Shown here: piece by piece, positions 54,884 through 63,691 of the stretch
Numbering within the stretch: position 1 is the first letter of the stretch
Layout: every line of letters begins with the position of its first letter
Assembly (NCBI GenBank): GCA_902774815.1
Contig: CACYJV010000010.1
Coordinates: forward strand, 44,511 to 108,510
Direction of reading: 5' to 3'
Length of the DNA stretch: 64,000 bases
From: an uncultured Prevotellaceae bacterium
GTDB taxonomy: Bacteria > Bacteroidota > Bacteroidia > Bacteroidales > Bacteroidaceae
Translations under genes and position numbers: made by a program
Notes under the pieces: model-generated
Database searches by the model: none
What the model was told of the DNA's origin: nothing
The model's input: only the letters and a program-made list of their open reading frames with translations

Positions 54884-57800
54884 TCATTCCTTGCCCAGGA
54901 TGATATTGACGAGTTTCGTCACGTCGGCAATGGTTACTGCGCCGTCGCCGTTGACATCGTGACTGTTGCCAGCCTTACTGAACAAGAACACCCATTGGCC
55001 GTCGGTTCGGAACGGGGCAACATCCGCCCACTCGCTCAGCATGTAGTAATTGCCACTGGTGGGAACAAATTTGCTGGTATATTCAATGCCATTGAACCAA
55101 GCCTTGAAGCTGACTCCTTCCTTTACCATCAGATTGGCGATGACGCCATTGATATCGTCAGCCTTCAGGTTGGTTTCAACCTGTGCATACGTAGTTTCGT
55201 TATTCAGGCTTCCAAGCATTAAGTTGCTGTCTCCATTTGGCATGACGTTTGCAAAGCATCCGTTCTCAACATCGCCCACAACGAAGCCCGTCCAAGTGAT
55301 GCCCTTGCTGACAGCAGGTTCATCCTTTTCATAGACAATGGACCACATGCTGTTGGCGTTCCGATAGTCGCTGCCATTGCACTGCAGCTGCCACGCATCG
55401 GCATCAGACCGAATGAGCGAACTGACGTCGGTGTCGTTGAAATAGACTTTTACGCTATAGCCCTCAATGGAAGGCAGGGCGAAGGCAATACCGTCATTGG
55501 CTGATGCCGCGACGTTGGGCATATAGAATTCGTTGATTCCCGTCTGGAGTGCCTTGATGTCGTATGCCCCCGTGGCATCGGTATTGTAGCGACACTGCAG
55601 CCCCGTGACCACCTGTTCGCCAGTCGTGACGAGTGCCTGCACACGGATGGAGTCGCCATGGTCGACTGCAGTGGTTTTGGGATCAGGAGCAAACATGACG
55701 GTGAATTGTGCCGTGCTACGTGTCTGGAACAACGAGTCGAGATCGACGTAGTAGCACAGACGTCCGTTGAGGTCGCGGTCAAGTTTGTTCAAGATGTCGT
55801 TGGTCCGGTTGCCTCCATTGATGTAGAAGCTGATGGGCGTACCCTCTTCAAACGGTGTGAGGAAGAGTTTGTTCTGCACGTGATGCTCGTCGGAACGGCT
55901 GTAATGCACCGTCTGGGTGCGACCAACGGTACTGGCGTTGGTCATGTAGTCCTTGAGATAGGGCTCCTTGGTATAGACGTATTCATTGGTCCACGCATCT
56001 TGTGCCAAGAAGGTCATGTAGCCCGCGCTGACGCCACCATTGCCAGCCCAGTTGACAACATAGCTGATATCATCATTCTCGCTCTCGTCCTTGGGCTCAT
56101 ACATGAGCATCACGGCAGTATTGTAGAGTCCGCGAAGGGTGTAGGTGTAAGCAATTTCCGAACCCAAGTTGATGGGAGTCAGCTTGTCGGTCACATCGAC
56201 TTCGCCAACCATGAGTTTTGAAATCTTGTAGTTGTAGTCGGGCAACATGTACAACATCACATGGTCGTAGCCGTTGACCTTGATGGTCGACACCTTATTA
56301 GGCTGCTGTTCGACATTGACGGTCTGAACAGTATAGCCGGTGGCATTCCTACAATACGCCGTCATCGAGCCGCCCTTGTTAACGCCGAAGGTGACGTTAA
56401 TGTCCTGAAGGGCATCAAGGTCGGTAGCCAAATAAGTGACAATCCACTCGCTGCAGAGGAAGAGTGGGTTGATGTTGAAAGTGAGCGTCTTCTGATCGGG
56501 CGACGGATTGCTTTGCGAGGAGATGTCGTTGCCGTTCTTGTAGACATGCAGTCCGTTGCCTGTCTTGACTGTAAGGGTGGCTGAGGCAACAGTAGCCACG
56601 TCGATGTCAAAGGTATTCCACTGCCCTACCGGGAAATTCAGGGTTTGCCTGGTGCCATTGTTCAAGATGATGTTGAACGTGGCAGCATTGGCCATATTGC
56701 CAAACAAACGCATGCCCAAATTGCGATAGTCAACGTAGACAGGTACCGTTTCGCCTTTCTCAGGGGTGACGAGTTGGAAACAGTTAATCCTGTTGGCGCC
56801 GTCGACGACCATGTTGGGAACTCCCTGAGTAGTGTTTCCGTTTACCGTGTAGAAGGCTTTGGCAGTTCCCGATTCAGGCACGGCAGAGAAAGTGACGAAG
56901 TAGCCACCCTTGTTGGCTTCCACATTTGCATGTTCATAACTGCCTATGGTGTAGTATTTCTTCTCGGTGCCCACCAACGACTGAACATTGACGGTGCCAT
57001 TGCCCAAATTGTAAACCTGATAGTTGCAGCGTATGGGCTCGAAGTTGATTTCGTAGACAGCATTGTCGCGTCCTGGCGGCGTGTCGAAGGTGTAGGTAAA
57101 CTCTCCTGTCTGCGTCAGTGGCACTTCAACGCCGTCGAGTTTCACCTCAGCTGTATAGAGATCACTCTGATATTGTATCTTTCCGCTGAAGGCAGATCCA
57201 TTCCACACTCCGGTCTTTGTGCCGCCATTGGCTGGATCCATCACCACACCGCCAACCTGTACGCTGAGGGCTCCTGGCGTACTGATGACGGTGAAGTGGC
57301 GCTGCAATGGCCTGAACTGAATGTCGATGGTGGGGTTTTCTTCTCCTATATAGGGAATGTAGACGACATCGCTCTCCCCATCTTCTATGACAGAAAGTTG
57401 ATGACTGTTGCCGCCGCTGCCCACATAGGTCACCACGGGATGGGTGGTGGCGCGGTCATATCTCAGTCTAAACCTAAGCAGGACGTTATCTTTGAAATCT
57501 GTGCCAACATAGGCACGTGGCCTGTAATGGTAATCAATTGTATAGCTGCCAGGGGCATCGAAAGTCCGATTCGTCTGGGAATTACCACTCAGGTTGCCAT
57601 AATAGACCACAGTCACTTGGCCTTCACCCGCGATGTTCAGGTTCACGTTTGTCTCTTCCGGGATGAATCGTATGTTGTAGGTGGTGTTGTCAAAGGATGG
57701 TTTCAGCAGAAAATGCGTACGAATTTGTGTATCGCCCTGATTCTCGTAGCTTTTTATTTCGCTTCGCCATGATCCATTCTTGTCGACGCGTTCAATGTAG

Positions 57801-58576
57801 GGAAAAACACCGGGTGAATGGAAAGCATAGCCATAAGCGTTGCTTTCGTCCCTCATCAACGAAGAATACTTCAACTGAACCGACCCACCACTCTCGGGAA
57901 TGATGCCGTCGGTACCTAACTGATTGAACACTACGGTGCCACCCCCGAGGCTGTTCACGTTCACGTCGAAATAGTTGAAGTATGTGACGTTTCTAAACAC
58001 AGAGGGGGAATAAGTGTTGGCAACGTAGAAAGCATTCGAACCAAATGGGGCGCAAATATAGGGTTTCACGTATTTGGTGTCAAGAACGTCTGTATAAAAC
58101 TGGCATGGCCCGAGCGTACTGCCATAATAAAAAATATTATATTCAGAGACTGAAAGTACTCCGTCACTGACATTCGGCAAACATAAGCTTGTGTTGAATT
58201 CAACGTTGTCGGCATTCACGTAAACATAGATGTTGCACTCTAATTCAGTGGTACTGTTGCTGAGTCGTCCCACATACTTCGTGTTCTTGCCCAGAATGAT
58301 TGTGAAGGAAGAAGAAGTATTTCTTTCCAAATTGAACTGCCTGATGCCGAGCACGGGCACATAAGTGCCGTCGCTGGCGCGCACTTCATCGGGCACAATC
58401 CATTCGTTGTCAACGCCCGTCACCGTGCAAGGACTTGCCTGTGCGACATAGGCACCCTCAGATGTTATCTGATACTGGACGCCATTGTATTGGATCATCT
58501 CTTCGCTCTGTGCCGATGCTTTCGGCAAGAACATGAAGGCCGCGAGCAGGGCCGTTAATAGTTGTTTGGTTCTCAT
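54884..58576 (-). CDS. Very large secreted beta-rich protein ending in a single dockerin repeat
   Basis: Protein of 1,230 residues. Signal peptide to about residue 22 (ASA-QS). The rest is beta-strand-rich with no enzyme motif recognised; there are several segments of a repeating style (VNLNIAGEGQVTVVYYGN, TVISTPGALSVQVGGVV, CNYQVYNLGNGTVNVQ), which suggest repeated small beta domains like those seen after BspA repeats. It ends with half a dockerin (DVNGDGAVTIADVTKLVNII, then LGKE) and has no type IX tail, unlike the other giants here. The terminal repeat closely resembles those ending the gene at 41212. Function unknown. Confidence 0.72.
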   Translation of the reverse strand: MRTKQLLTALLAAFMFLPKASAQSEEMIQYNGVQYQITSEGAYVAQASPCTVTGVDNEWIVPDEVRASDGTYVPVLGIRQFNLERNTSSSFTIILGKNTKYVGRLSNSTTELECNIYVYVNADNVEFNTSLCLPNVSDGVLSVSEYNIFYYGSTLGPCQFYTDVLDTKYVKPYICAPFGSNAFYVANTYSPSVFRNVTYFNYFDVNVNSLGGGTVVFNQLGTDGIIPESGGSVQLKYSSLMRDESNAYGYAFHSPGVFPYIERVDKNGSWRSEIKSYENQGDTQIRTHFLLKPSFDNTTYNIRFIPEETNVNLNIAGEGQVTVVYYGNLSGNSQTNRTFDAPGSYTIDYHYRPRAYVGTDFKDNVLLRFRLRYDRATTHPVVTYVGSGGNSHQLSVIEDGESDVVYIPYIGEENPTIDIQFRPLQRHFTVISTPGALSVQVGGVVMDPANGGTKTGVWNGSAFSGKIQYQSDLYTAEVKLDGVEVPLTQTGEFTYTFDTPPGRDNAVYEINFEPIRCNYQVYNLGNGTVNVQSLVGTEKKYYTIGSYEHANVEANKGGYFVTFSAVPESGTAKAFYTVNGNTTQGVPNMVVDGANRINCFQLVTPEKGETVPVYVDYRNLGMRLFGNMANAATFNIILNNGTRQTLNFPVGQWNTFDIDVATVASATLTVKTGNGLHVYKNGNDISSQSNPSPDQKTLTFNINPLFLCSEWIVTYLATDLDALQDINVTFGVNKGGSMTAYCRNATGYTVQTVNVEQQPNKVSTIKVNGYDHVMLYMLPDYNYKISKLMVGEVDVTDKLTPINLGSEIAYTYTLRGLYNTAVMLMYEPKDESENDDISYVVNWAGNGGVSAGYMTFLAQDAWTNEYVYTKEPYLKDYMTNASTVGRTQTVHYSRSDEHHVQNKLFLTPFEEGTPISFYINGGNRTNDILNKLDRDLNGRLCYYVDLDSLFQTRSTAQFTVMFAPDPKTTAVDHGDSIRVQALVTTGEQVVTGLQCRYNTDATGAYDIKALQTGINEFYMPNVAASANDGIAFALPSIEGYSVKVYFNDTDVSSLIRSDADAWQLQCNGSDYRNANSMWSIVYEKDEPAVSKGITWTGFVVGDVENGCFANVMPNGDSNLMLGSLNNETTYAQVETNLKADDINGVIANLMVKEGVSFKAWFNGIEYTSKFVPTSGNYYMLSEWADVAPFRTDGQWVFLFSKAGNSHDVNGDGAVTIADVTKLVNIILGKE

Positions 58577-58801
58577 ATTAGTGTTTTTTAGTGTTTAGTC
58601 AGCAATGTTAGCAGTCCATGGAAACTACATCCTCCCACGCCATAGCTATCGGCCACGATGGGTTTGAAAAGTGCGTGGTTCGAGGAAGTACCCATATCGA
58701 TGCAAAGATACAAAATAATTTCCAATAAACCATCATTTTTCGGTTATTTTTTAATATAGGAACAATGTGCCAAAACTGAAAAACACCGGAGGGACAGTCC
58801 G
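58577..58801. other. Leader and promoter region of the 1,230-residue protein gene
   Basis: TATCTTTG on the minus strand (58710-58703) is a likely -7 element and gives an unusually long leader of about 125 bases. No gene is seen here. Confidence 0.45.
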
Positions 58802-59980
58802 TCACTCTTTGATGTTAGGGAGGAAATAGGCTGCGGCACCAAGAAGTGGGAGGAAGGCAGTCAGCTGGAAAACGTACTGGATGCTGGTCAGGTCGGCAAG
58901 CCACCCGAACAAGGCTGAACCGATGCCGCCAAGGCCAAACGACAGCCCGAAGAAGGCACCCGAAATCATGCCCACGTTGCCTGGCAGCAGTTCGGTGCCA
59001 TAGACGAGGATGGCCGACATAGCGGACGACATCACCATGCCGACGAGGATAGCCAGGACTATGGTCCACGCCACATTGCAATAAGGCAGGAGCAAGGCAA
59101 ATGGCGACGAACCGAGAATGCTGAACCAGATGACGTACTTGCGGCCATAGCGGTCGCCTACTTCACCTCCGATGAGCAAGCCTACGGCAGTGGAGACGAG
59201 GAACGCGAAGAGTACGTATTGCGATGCGGTGACGGAGAGTCCGAACTTCTCAATCATGTAGAACGTCAGATAGCTCTGGATGTTGGCCGTATAGAAATCC
59301 TTTGAGAACATCAGCACCAACAGTACGACAAGGGCCACAACGATCTGCCGCCGCGAAAGATGGCTCACGTTCTCAAGGTCGAACTTCGACTTGCTACGGC
59401 CGTAGAGCTCCAGCTGCCGACGATACCAACGACAAATGCGCGTGAGAACCCACAAGGCAACTACTGCCAACAGGGCAAACCAGCGGATGCTGCCTTGTCC
59501 GTGAGGAACGACCACCAATGCCACGGCAACAGGACCGATGGCGCGTCCAACGTTACCGCCCACCTGGAAGACGGACTGTGCCATGCCCTTGGCACCACCC
59601 GATGCCATGCGTGCTATCTTCGAAGACTCGGGGTGAAGCACCGACGAACCCACCCCGACGAATGCCACCGACAACAGCACAAGTGGGAAACTGTTGGCCA
59701 TCGACAGCAACATCAGTCCTGCCAGTGTGAAACACATACCAACGACCAACGCATAGGGTTTCGGATGCCGGTCGGAGAAATAGCCCACCAACGGCTGGAG
59801 CAGCGACGACGTGATCTGATTGGTCAGCGTGATGGCGCCTATCTGCATGAAACTCAGTCCCAGCGCCTCCTTGATCATCGGATAGATGGAAGGAATGACC
59901 GACTGGAACATGTCGTTCAACAAATGGCCCATGCTGACCATCAGCAGGACAGACGTTGCGGCTTTGCTCTTGGTGTTCAT
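58802..59980 (-). CDS. MFS transporter, fosmidomycin resistance (Fsr) type
   Basis: Major facilitator protein of 392 residues with 12 hydrophobic helices. Typical features: SMGHLLNDMFQSVIPSIYPMIKE at the start, LVGYFSDRHPKPYALVVGM, and VGVGSSVLHPESSKIARMASGGAKGMAQSVFQVGG, which are hallmarks of the Fsr group of drug exporters. ATG at 59980 gives MNTKSKAATSVLL; an upstream in-frame extension is His/Pro-rich and not family-like. Natural substrate unknown. It is a single gene, last before the probable acquired region. Confidence 0.9.
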   Translation of the reverse strand: MNTKSKAATSVLLMVSMGHLLNDMFQSVIPSIYPMIKEALGLSFMQIGAITLTNQITSSLLQPLVGYFSDRHPKPYALVVGMCFTLAGLMLLSMANSFPLVLLSVAFVGVGSSVLHPESSKIARMASGGAKGMAQSVFQVGGNVGRAIGPVAVALVVVPHGQGSIRWFALLAVVALWVLTRICRWYRRQLELYGRSKSKFDLENVSHLSRRQIVVALVVLLVLMFSKDFYTANIQSYLTFYMIEKFGLSVTASQYVLFAFLVSTAVGLLIGGEVGDRYGRKYVIWFSILGSSPFALLLPYCNVAWTIVLAILVGMVMSSAMSAILVYGTELLPGNVGMISGAFFGLSFGLGGIGSALFGWLADLTSIQYVFQLTAFLPLLGAAAYFLPNIKE

Positions 59981-60460
59981 TTTGGGTGGTGGGTGATGGT
60001 GATGAGTGGCGTGTGATGAGGGTATGCTGTATGGTAATCTCTTAAAAAAGATGCAGCGACCTCCCAATGGTGGAATGCCGCTGACTATCAATTCTAATCA
60101 CTTATCGGAAAGAACAGAGACTTCGAGGATTTAGCCTCGGAACTTTGAATCCATTCATTCCTGCGGAGAGAACAGCTACACTGCCCCCATTTTCGCGGAG
60201 AGACGGGGATTTAGTATCATATTTCCTAAGGAGAAGGAATAAGTGAACTTTGCCCATTCTCAGCTACTATTTCCAGTATGACTTATATAGCCAAACATTT
60301 AAATTATTTTTTGCAAATGTACTCATTATTTCTCGATTCAGAGGTGTTTTCCTTAAATAATTTAATGTATTTTATAGTATTTCAAGAAAATTAAGAATTT
60401 CTCGTTATCATACCAATTTTTTCCCATTTTTGCTTCAAAATAGCTGCTTTTTTTACTAAT
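59981..60460. other. Long non-coding region with decayed repeats upstream of the MFS gene
   Basis: No gene is visible. CGGAGAGA occurs at 60164 and 60196 and a related CGGAAAGA near 60106; GGATTTAG occurs at 60127 and 60207. A possible minus-strand -7 element TACATTTG is at 60321-60314. The base composition turns AT-rich at about 60240, a possible edge of acquired DNA. Confidence 0.45.
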
Positions 60461-60990
60461 CGGCAAAAATGGCATTTTGCAGTTTCAAAAAAAAGCTTTA
60501 TTTTTGCGAACGCAATTGATTTGGCTTGCAGGGGTATTGATGGCCAAAATGTGGACGCAAATTAGTGGGGTTCCACATCATCTGTTACCTCTATGGCTGA
60601 CAAGACAGCACTTTGGAATGCTTTTAATAAAGACAACTCAAGATGTTGTTGACATTTGCTAACATCCTAATCAGAACTGGATATCGAAGGTTCAAAATCC
60701 CTGCTATTTCATCGGCAATTTTGTTCGAATTGCAGCGAACATTGTGTTCACTAAACAGCGAACGCTATTTTTGCCGCAGTCGGCAAAAAAATGGCACTTT
60801 TTACGGTGTTGTGTGCGGAAACACACGACATTTTGTAAAGAAAATCGCAAATTTGCCGAGGTTTTGGATTTTGAGCCTATTTTTTGAGAAAAAGCGCGAA
60901 CGGTGTATGCAAAACCGCGAACGCATTCGGCAAAAATAGAGAAGAAAGATCCATCATTTTATGCGAACGCACTGTATATGTGAGATGAGC
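60461..60990. repeat. Cluster of GCGAAC and CGGCAAAAA motifs in front of the recombinase gene
   Basis: GCGAAC is found six times on the plus strand: 60506, 60735, 60758, 60896, 60917 and 60963, four of them as GCGAACGC. A second motif CGGCAAAAA(AA)TGGCA occurs near 60461 and 60780, with a shorter copy at 60928. No convincing gene fills this 580-base AT-rich stretch. The position upstream of int suggests recombinase, excision or replication binding sites; this is inference. Confidence 0.65.
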
Positions 60991-61048
60991 AAAACCTGCC
61001 TGATGAAACCTGCGACGCAACTTATGTCTAACTTTTAAAAAGATTAAA

Positions 61049-62770
61049 ATGATGGAGATTAAGAAATCAGTTAGATTCAATCTGATGTCTCGTAAGACTA
61101 CAGACAAAGTCAGTGGGAAAAGGGTGTTCAAGAAAAAGAACCTTCTCATTGTAATGACAGTCAGGTATTGTGGTAATCGTATAGGACTGTCCACCAATTT
61201 GCATATTGATAGGGACCTGTGGGATGCCAGATGCCAAAGGGTTACTGGGGATAATCTTTATATGAGAATGTCCGAGGCGCAGATTAACTTTACCCTTGAA
61301 ATGCTAAGAAACGGTGTCAGTAGTGTGATGCACAATTTTGAGAGACTGAATGTCATACCTACGGTAGAGCAGTTCAAAAGATCCTTTGAGAGCTACAGAA
61401 TATCTTTTGGCCAGGCAGGATGTGGTATTCAGTCCGTTCCTGAAATGACAGCAAGCTTAAATTCTCCTATTGCACCCCCTCCCTATCAATCGGTGCCGTA
61501 CATGCCACAGCAGATGCAAGGAACCTATCATCCAGGCTTTCCTCAGCAGCCTTTCTTCCCTTCCAACGGTTATGTCTTTCCACAGCAGCAGCCGGAAAGG
61601 GTGATACGTGAGAACATGGAATATTCGAATCCAAAATGGAATCGAAGTACCCCTACACCCAATTTTAACAAAGATTCAGAATTAGTGTCAAATGAGGCAG
61701 GATTACTATCAAATGATGATGATATGGATATTGATGATGATTTGTCTGAGGTCAAAAAGCCGAAAGAGCAAGTTGGAAAGGTAAATCCCGCCGATGGTGT
61801 CGAAAAAGACATATGGTGGTCACTTGACCAGTTCGTAACAGTCATGGGTAAGCAGAATGAATGGACGCATGCTACCTATCAAAAATTTGACGCCCTAGAA
61901 AACCACCTGAAGAAGTTTCGTGAAGACCGAAGGGAAAAACTGAAGAATAAAAAGTTTGAGCTCTCCTTTTCATATTTTGACGAAGAGGGACTTCTGAACT
62001 TTGTGGAATTCCTGAGTAAAGTCAAGAAGATGAAAAACACGTCGATTGACAAACAACTTGACTTCCTAAGATGGTTCTTTCGTTGGACACTTGCCAAGCG
62101 TTTTCATGACGTGAATTACTTCGAGTCATTCCGTCCTAAATTGAAGAAGACACAAAACAGGGTCGTTTTCCTGACAAAGGACGAGCTGGAGAAACTGAAG
62201 AAATATGTGGCACCTGAAGACAGGAAGAACTTGGAGAGAGTCAGGGACGTGTTCCTTTTTCAGTGCAGCACAGGACTTCGTTATTCCGATGTGTTCAATC
62301 TTCGCCGGTGTGATGTTCATGAAGACCATATCGATGTCACGACCATCAAGACCAATGACACCTTGCGCATAGAGCTGAATGAGGAGAGCAAGAGCATTCT
62401 GGACAGATACAGCAACATAACATTTGAAAATGACAAGGCATTACCTGTCATTTCAAACCAGAAGATGAATGACAGTCTCCATGATCTCTGTAAACTTGCC
62501 GGCATCAATGAAATGGTTCGCAAGACTTACTTCAGGGGAAAGGAACGTATTGATGAAATCAAGCCTAAGTGGGAACTTGTGGGAACTCATACAGGTCGCA
62601 GGACATTCATCTGTCATGCTTTGTCGATGGGCATACCACCCGAAATTGTCATGAAATGGACTGGGCACAGTGACTACAAGGCCATGAAGCCATACATCGA
62701 CGTGGTTGACGCAATCAAGGCTGAGTCAATGAAGAAATTTGATGGCCTGTTTGGTAAGTCCCAAAATTAA
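61049..62770 (+). CDS. Large tyrosine recombinase (site-specific integrase) with Pro/Gln-rich and acidic insertion
   Basis: Recombinase of 573 residues. N-terminal arm-binding region (about 10-120, with ITV-like MTVRYCGNRIGLSTNLHIDRDLWDAR), then an insertion of about 110 residues rich in Pro, Gln, Tyr (PPPYQSVPYMPQQMQGTYHP at about 148-167) and acidic residues (SNDDDMDIDDDLSE), a core-binding SAM-like domain (about 255-370), and the catalytic domain. The full catalytic set is present: Arg 411 (TGLRYSD), Lys 434, His 514 and Arg 517 (HTGRRTF), His 540 (WTGHSDYKAM), Tyr 549 (KPYIDVV). It is much AT-richer than nearby genes. Start ATG 61049 or 61052. Confidence 0.93.
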   Translation: MMEIKKSVRFNLMSRKTTDKVSGKRVFKKKNLLIVMTVRYCGNRIGLSTNLHIDRDLWDARCQRVTGDNLYMRMSEAQINFTLEMLRNGVSSVMHNFERLNVIPTVEQFKRSFESYRISFGQAGCGIQSVPEMTASLNSPIAPPPYQSVPYMPQQMQGTYHPGFPQQPFFPSNGYVFPQQQPERVIRENMEYSNPKWNRSTPTPNFNKDSELVSNEAGLLSNDDDMDIDDDLSEVKKPKEQVGKVNPADGVEKDIWWSLDQFVTVMGKQNEWTHATYQKFDALENHLKKFREDRREKLKNKKFELSFSYFDEEGLLNFVEFLSKVKKMKNTSIDKQLDFLRWFFRWTLAKRFHDVNYFESFRPKLKKTQNRVVFLTKDELEKLKKYVAPEDRKNLERVRDVFLFQCSTGLRYSDVFNLRRCDVHEDHIDVTTIKTNDTLRIELNEESKSILDRYSNITFENDKALPVISNQKMNDSLHDLCKLAGINEMVRKTYFRGKERIDEIKPKWELVGTHTGRRTFICHALSMGIPPEIVMKWTGHSDYKAMKPYIDVVDAIKAESMKKFDGLFGKSQN

Positions 62771-62784
62771 GAAGAATATGAGGA

Positions 62785-62818
62785 ATTTTGGGCAGGATTG
62801 AAAGATTTTGCCCAAAAT
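62785..62818. terminator. Hairpin between the recombinase and the toxin gene
   Basis: ATTTTGGGCA (62785-62794) pairs with TGCCCAAAAT (62809-62818), with AGG and CCT extending it past a one-base bulge; loop of 14. It overlaps the start of the toxin-antitoxin promoter and may end int transcription. Confidence 0.6.
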
Positions 62819-62820
62819 CC

Positions 62821-62851
62821 TTGGATTTTGTAAACCAATTAGTTAACTTTG
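62821..62851 (+). promoter_or_regulatory. Promoter of the HigBA-type operon
   Basis: TTG at 62821-62823 and TAACTTTG at 62844-62851 with a 20-base spacer; the start codon is only 11 bases further, so the leader is very short. Confidence 0.7.
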
Positions 62852-62862
62852 CAAAGCGAAAT

Positions 62863-63228
62863 ATGAAAAAGGAATTCAAGAGGCAGGTCACCGTCTATGG
62901 TGACTACTTCAAGAAGTTCAAGCGGACGCTCAGTCAGCAGACCATCAAAAAGATATACCAGGTACTCGTCTACATCATGACACTGGATGTCATACCGCAG
63001 ACCTACCTGAAGTCCATTTCGGGCGTACCGGGCCTGTTTGAGATACGGGTGGAAGACCAGGGAAACATCTACCGGATATTCTGCTGTATGGATGAAGGAA
63101 ACCTTGTGATACTCTTCAACGGCTTCCAGAAGAAGACGCAGAAGACACCGCGCAAGGAGATTGAGACCGCCGCGAGAATCATGAAAGAATATTTCAACAA
63201 CAAGAAAAAACTCGAAGACCATGGATAG
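62863..63228 (+). CDS. RelE-superfamily toxin, HigB/Gp49 type
   Basis: Toxin-like protein of 121 residues of the phage-derived Gp49/HigB group, which cuts mRNA at the ribosome. Seen: VTVYGDYFKKFKRTL, GLFEIRVEDQGNIYRIFCCMDEGNLVILFNGFQKKTQKTPRKEIETA-type core, with the basic and aromatic residues of the active site (Arg in LFEIRV, YRIF, Lys in FQKKTQKTP). ATG at 62863 is chosen because it follows a full promoter and gives a family-like N-terminus. It overlaps the antitoxin gene by 8 bases, toxin first, as is usual for higBA. Confidence 0.9.
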   Translation: MKKEFKRQVTVYGDYFKKFKRTLSQQTIKKIYQVLVYIMTLDVIPQTYLKSISGVPGLFEIRVEDQGNIYRIFCCMDEGNLVILFNGFQKKTQKTPRKEIETAARIMKEYFNNKKKLEDHG

Positions 63229-63529
63229 AGAAAAGATGAAGCAGTTGAATCTGACACCGATAGAGGATTTGATAGAGGAAGATTTCGGTAAGGAAGGCAC
63301 ACCGTTAAGGCTGGAGTTCGAGAACGGCTGTGATGCCTTCATCATTGGTGAGCGCCTGAAGGAGGAACGCCTCAGGGCTGGACTCACCCAGGAGCAGCTG
63401 GCATCAAGAATCGGAACGAAGAAGGCCTACATCTCCCGTGTGGAGAACGGCCACACCGACGTACAGGTTTCCACGCTCTTCAAGATATTCGAGGGGCTTG
63501 GCCGCCGAATCAGCATCAACATTTTGTGA
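63221..63529 (+). CDS. XRE/HTH antitoxin, HigA type
   Basis: Antitoxin and repressor of 102 residues. N-terminal toxin-binding helix (about 1-40, acidic), then an XRE helix-turn-helix (about 44-97; IGERLKEERLRAGLTQEQLASRIGTKKAYISRVENGH). It would neutralise the toxin and repress the promoter at 62821. It overlaps the toxin gene by 8 bases. The cluster is immediately downstream of the recombinase. Confidence 0.92.
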   Translation: MDREKMKQLNLTPIEDLIEEDFGKEGTPLRLEFENGCDAFIIGERLKEERLRAGLTQEQLASRIGTKKAYISRVENGHTDVQVSTLFKIFEGLGRRISINIL

Positions 63530-63553
63530 CCCATTTAAATCAAACGACAAGAC

Positions 63554-63685
63554 ATGAAACAGGAATATGCCCGGGCATACGCAGTTGTGCCCGAAAGCAA
63601 AGACGTGAAGAAAAAAACAGTCGCCGAAGTCTCAAACGAGATTGACAGTGGCGACATCAAGGAACAATATACCATTCAACTCTGA
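63554..63685 (+). CDS. Small hypothetical protein (43 residues)
   Basis: The frame from ATG at 63554 encodes MKQEYARAYAVVPESKDVKK, continuing to a stop at 63683-63685. It starts 24 bases after the antitoxin and ends 6 bases before the nitroreductase gene, so it is in a tight row of genes, which supports it being real. The charged sequence has no recognisable motif and no signal peptide. Confidence 0.4.
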   Translation: MKQEYARAYAVVPESKDVKKKTVAEVSNEIDSGDIKEQYTIQL

Positions 63686-63691
63686 AAAGAC

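Noticed and set aside
58608-58805. Minus-strand open frame of 65 codons upstream of the 1,230-residue protein gene
   Set aside because: It covers the likely promoter and has no motif; better explained as leader sequence.
60685-60705. Sequence GGTTCAAAATCCC like a tRNA T-loop near a possible integration site
   Set aside because: The flanks do not form a T stem or acceptor stem and the loop has one base too many.
60477-60939. Two open frames (61 and 98 codons) in the region upstream of the recombinase
   Set aside because: They overlap the GCGAAC repeats, have no domain or plausible start context, and their composition looks like translated repeats. A small peptide cannot be fully excluded.
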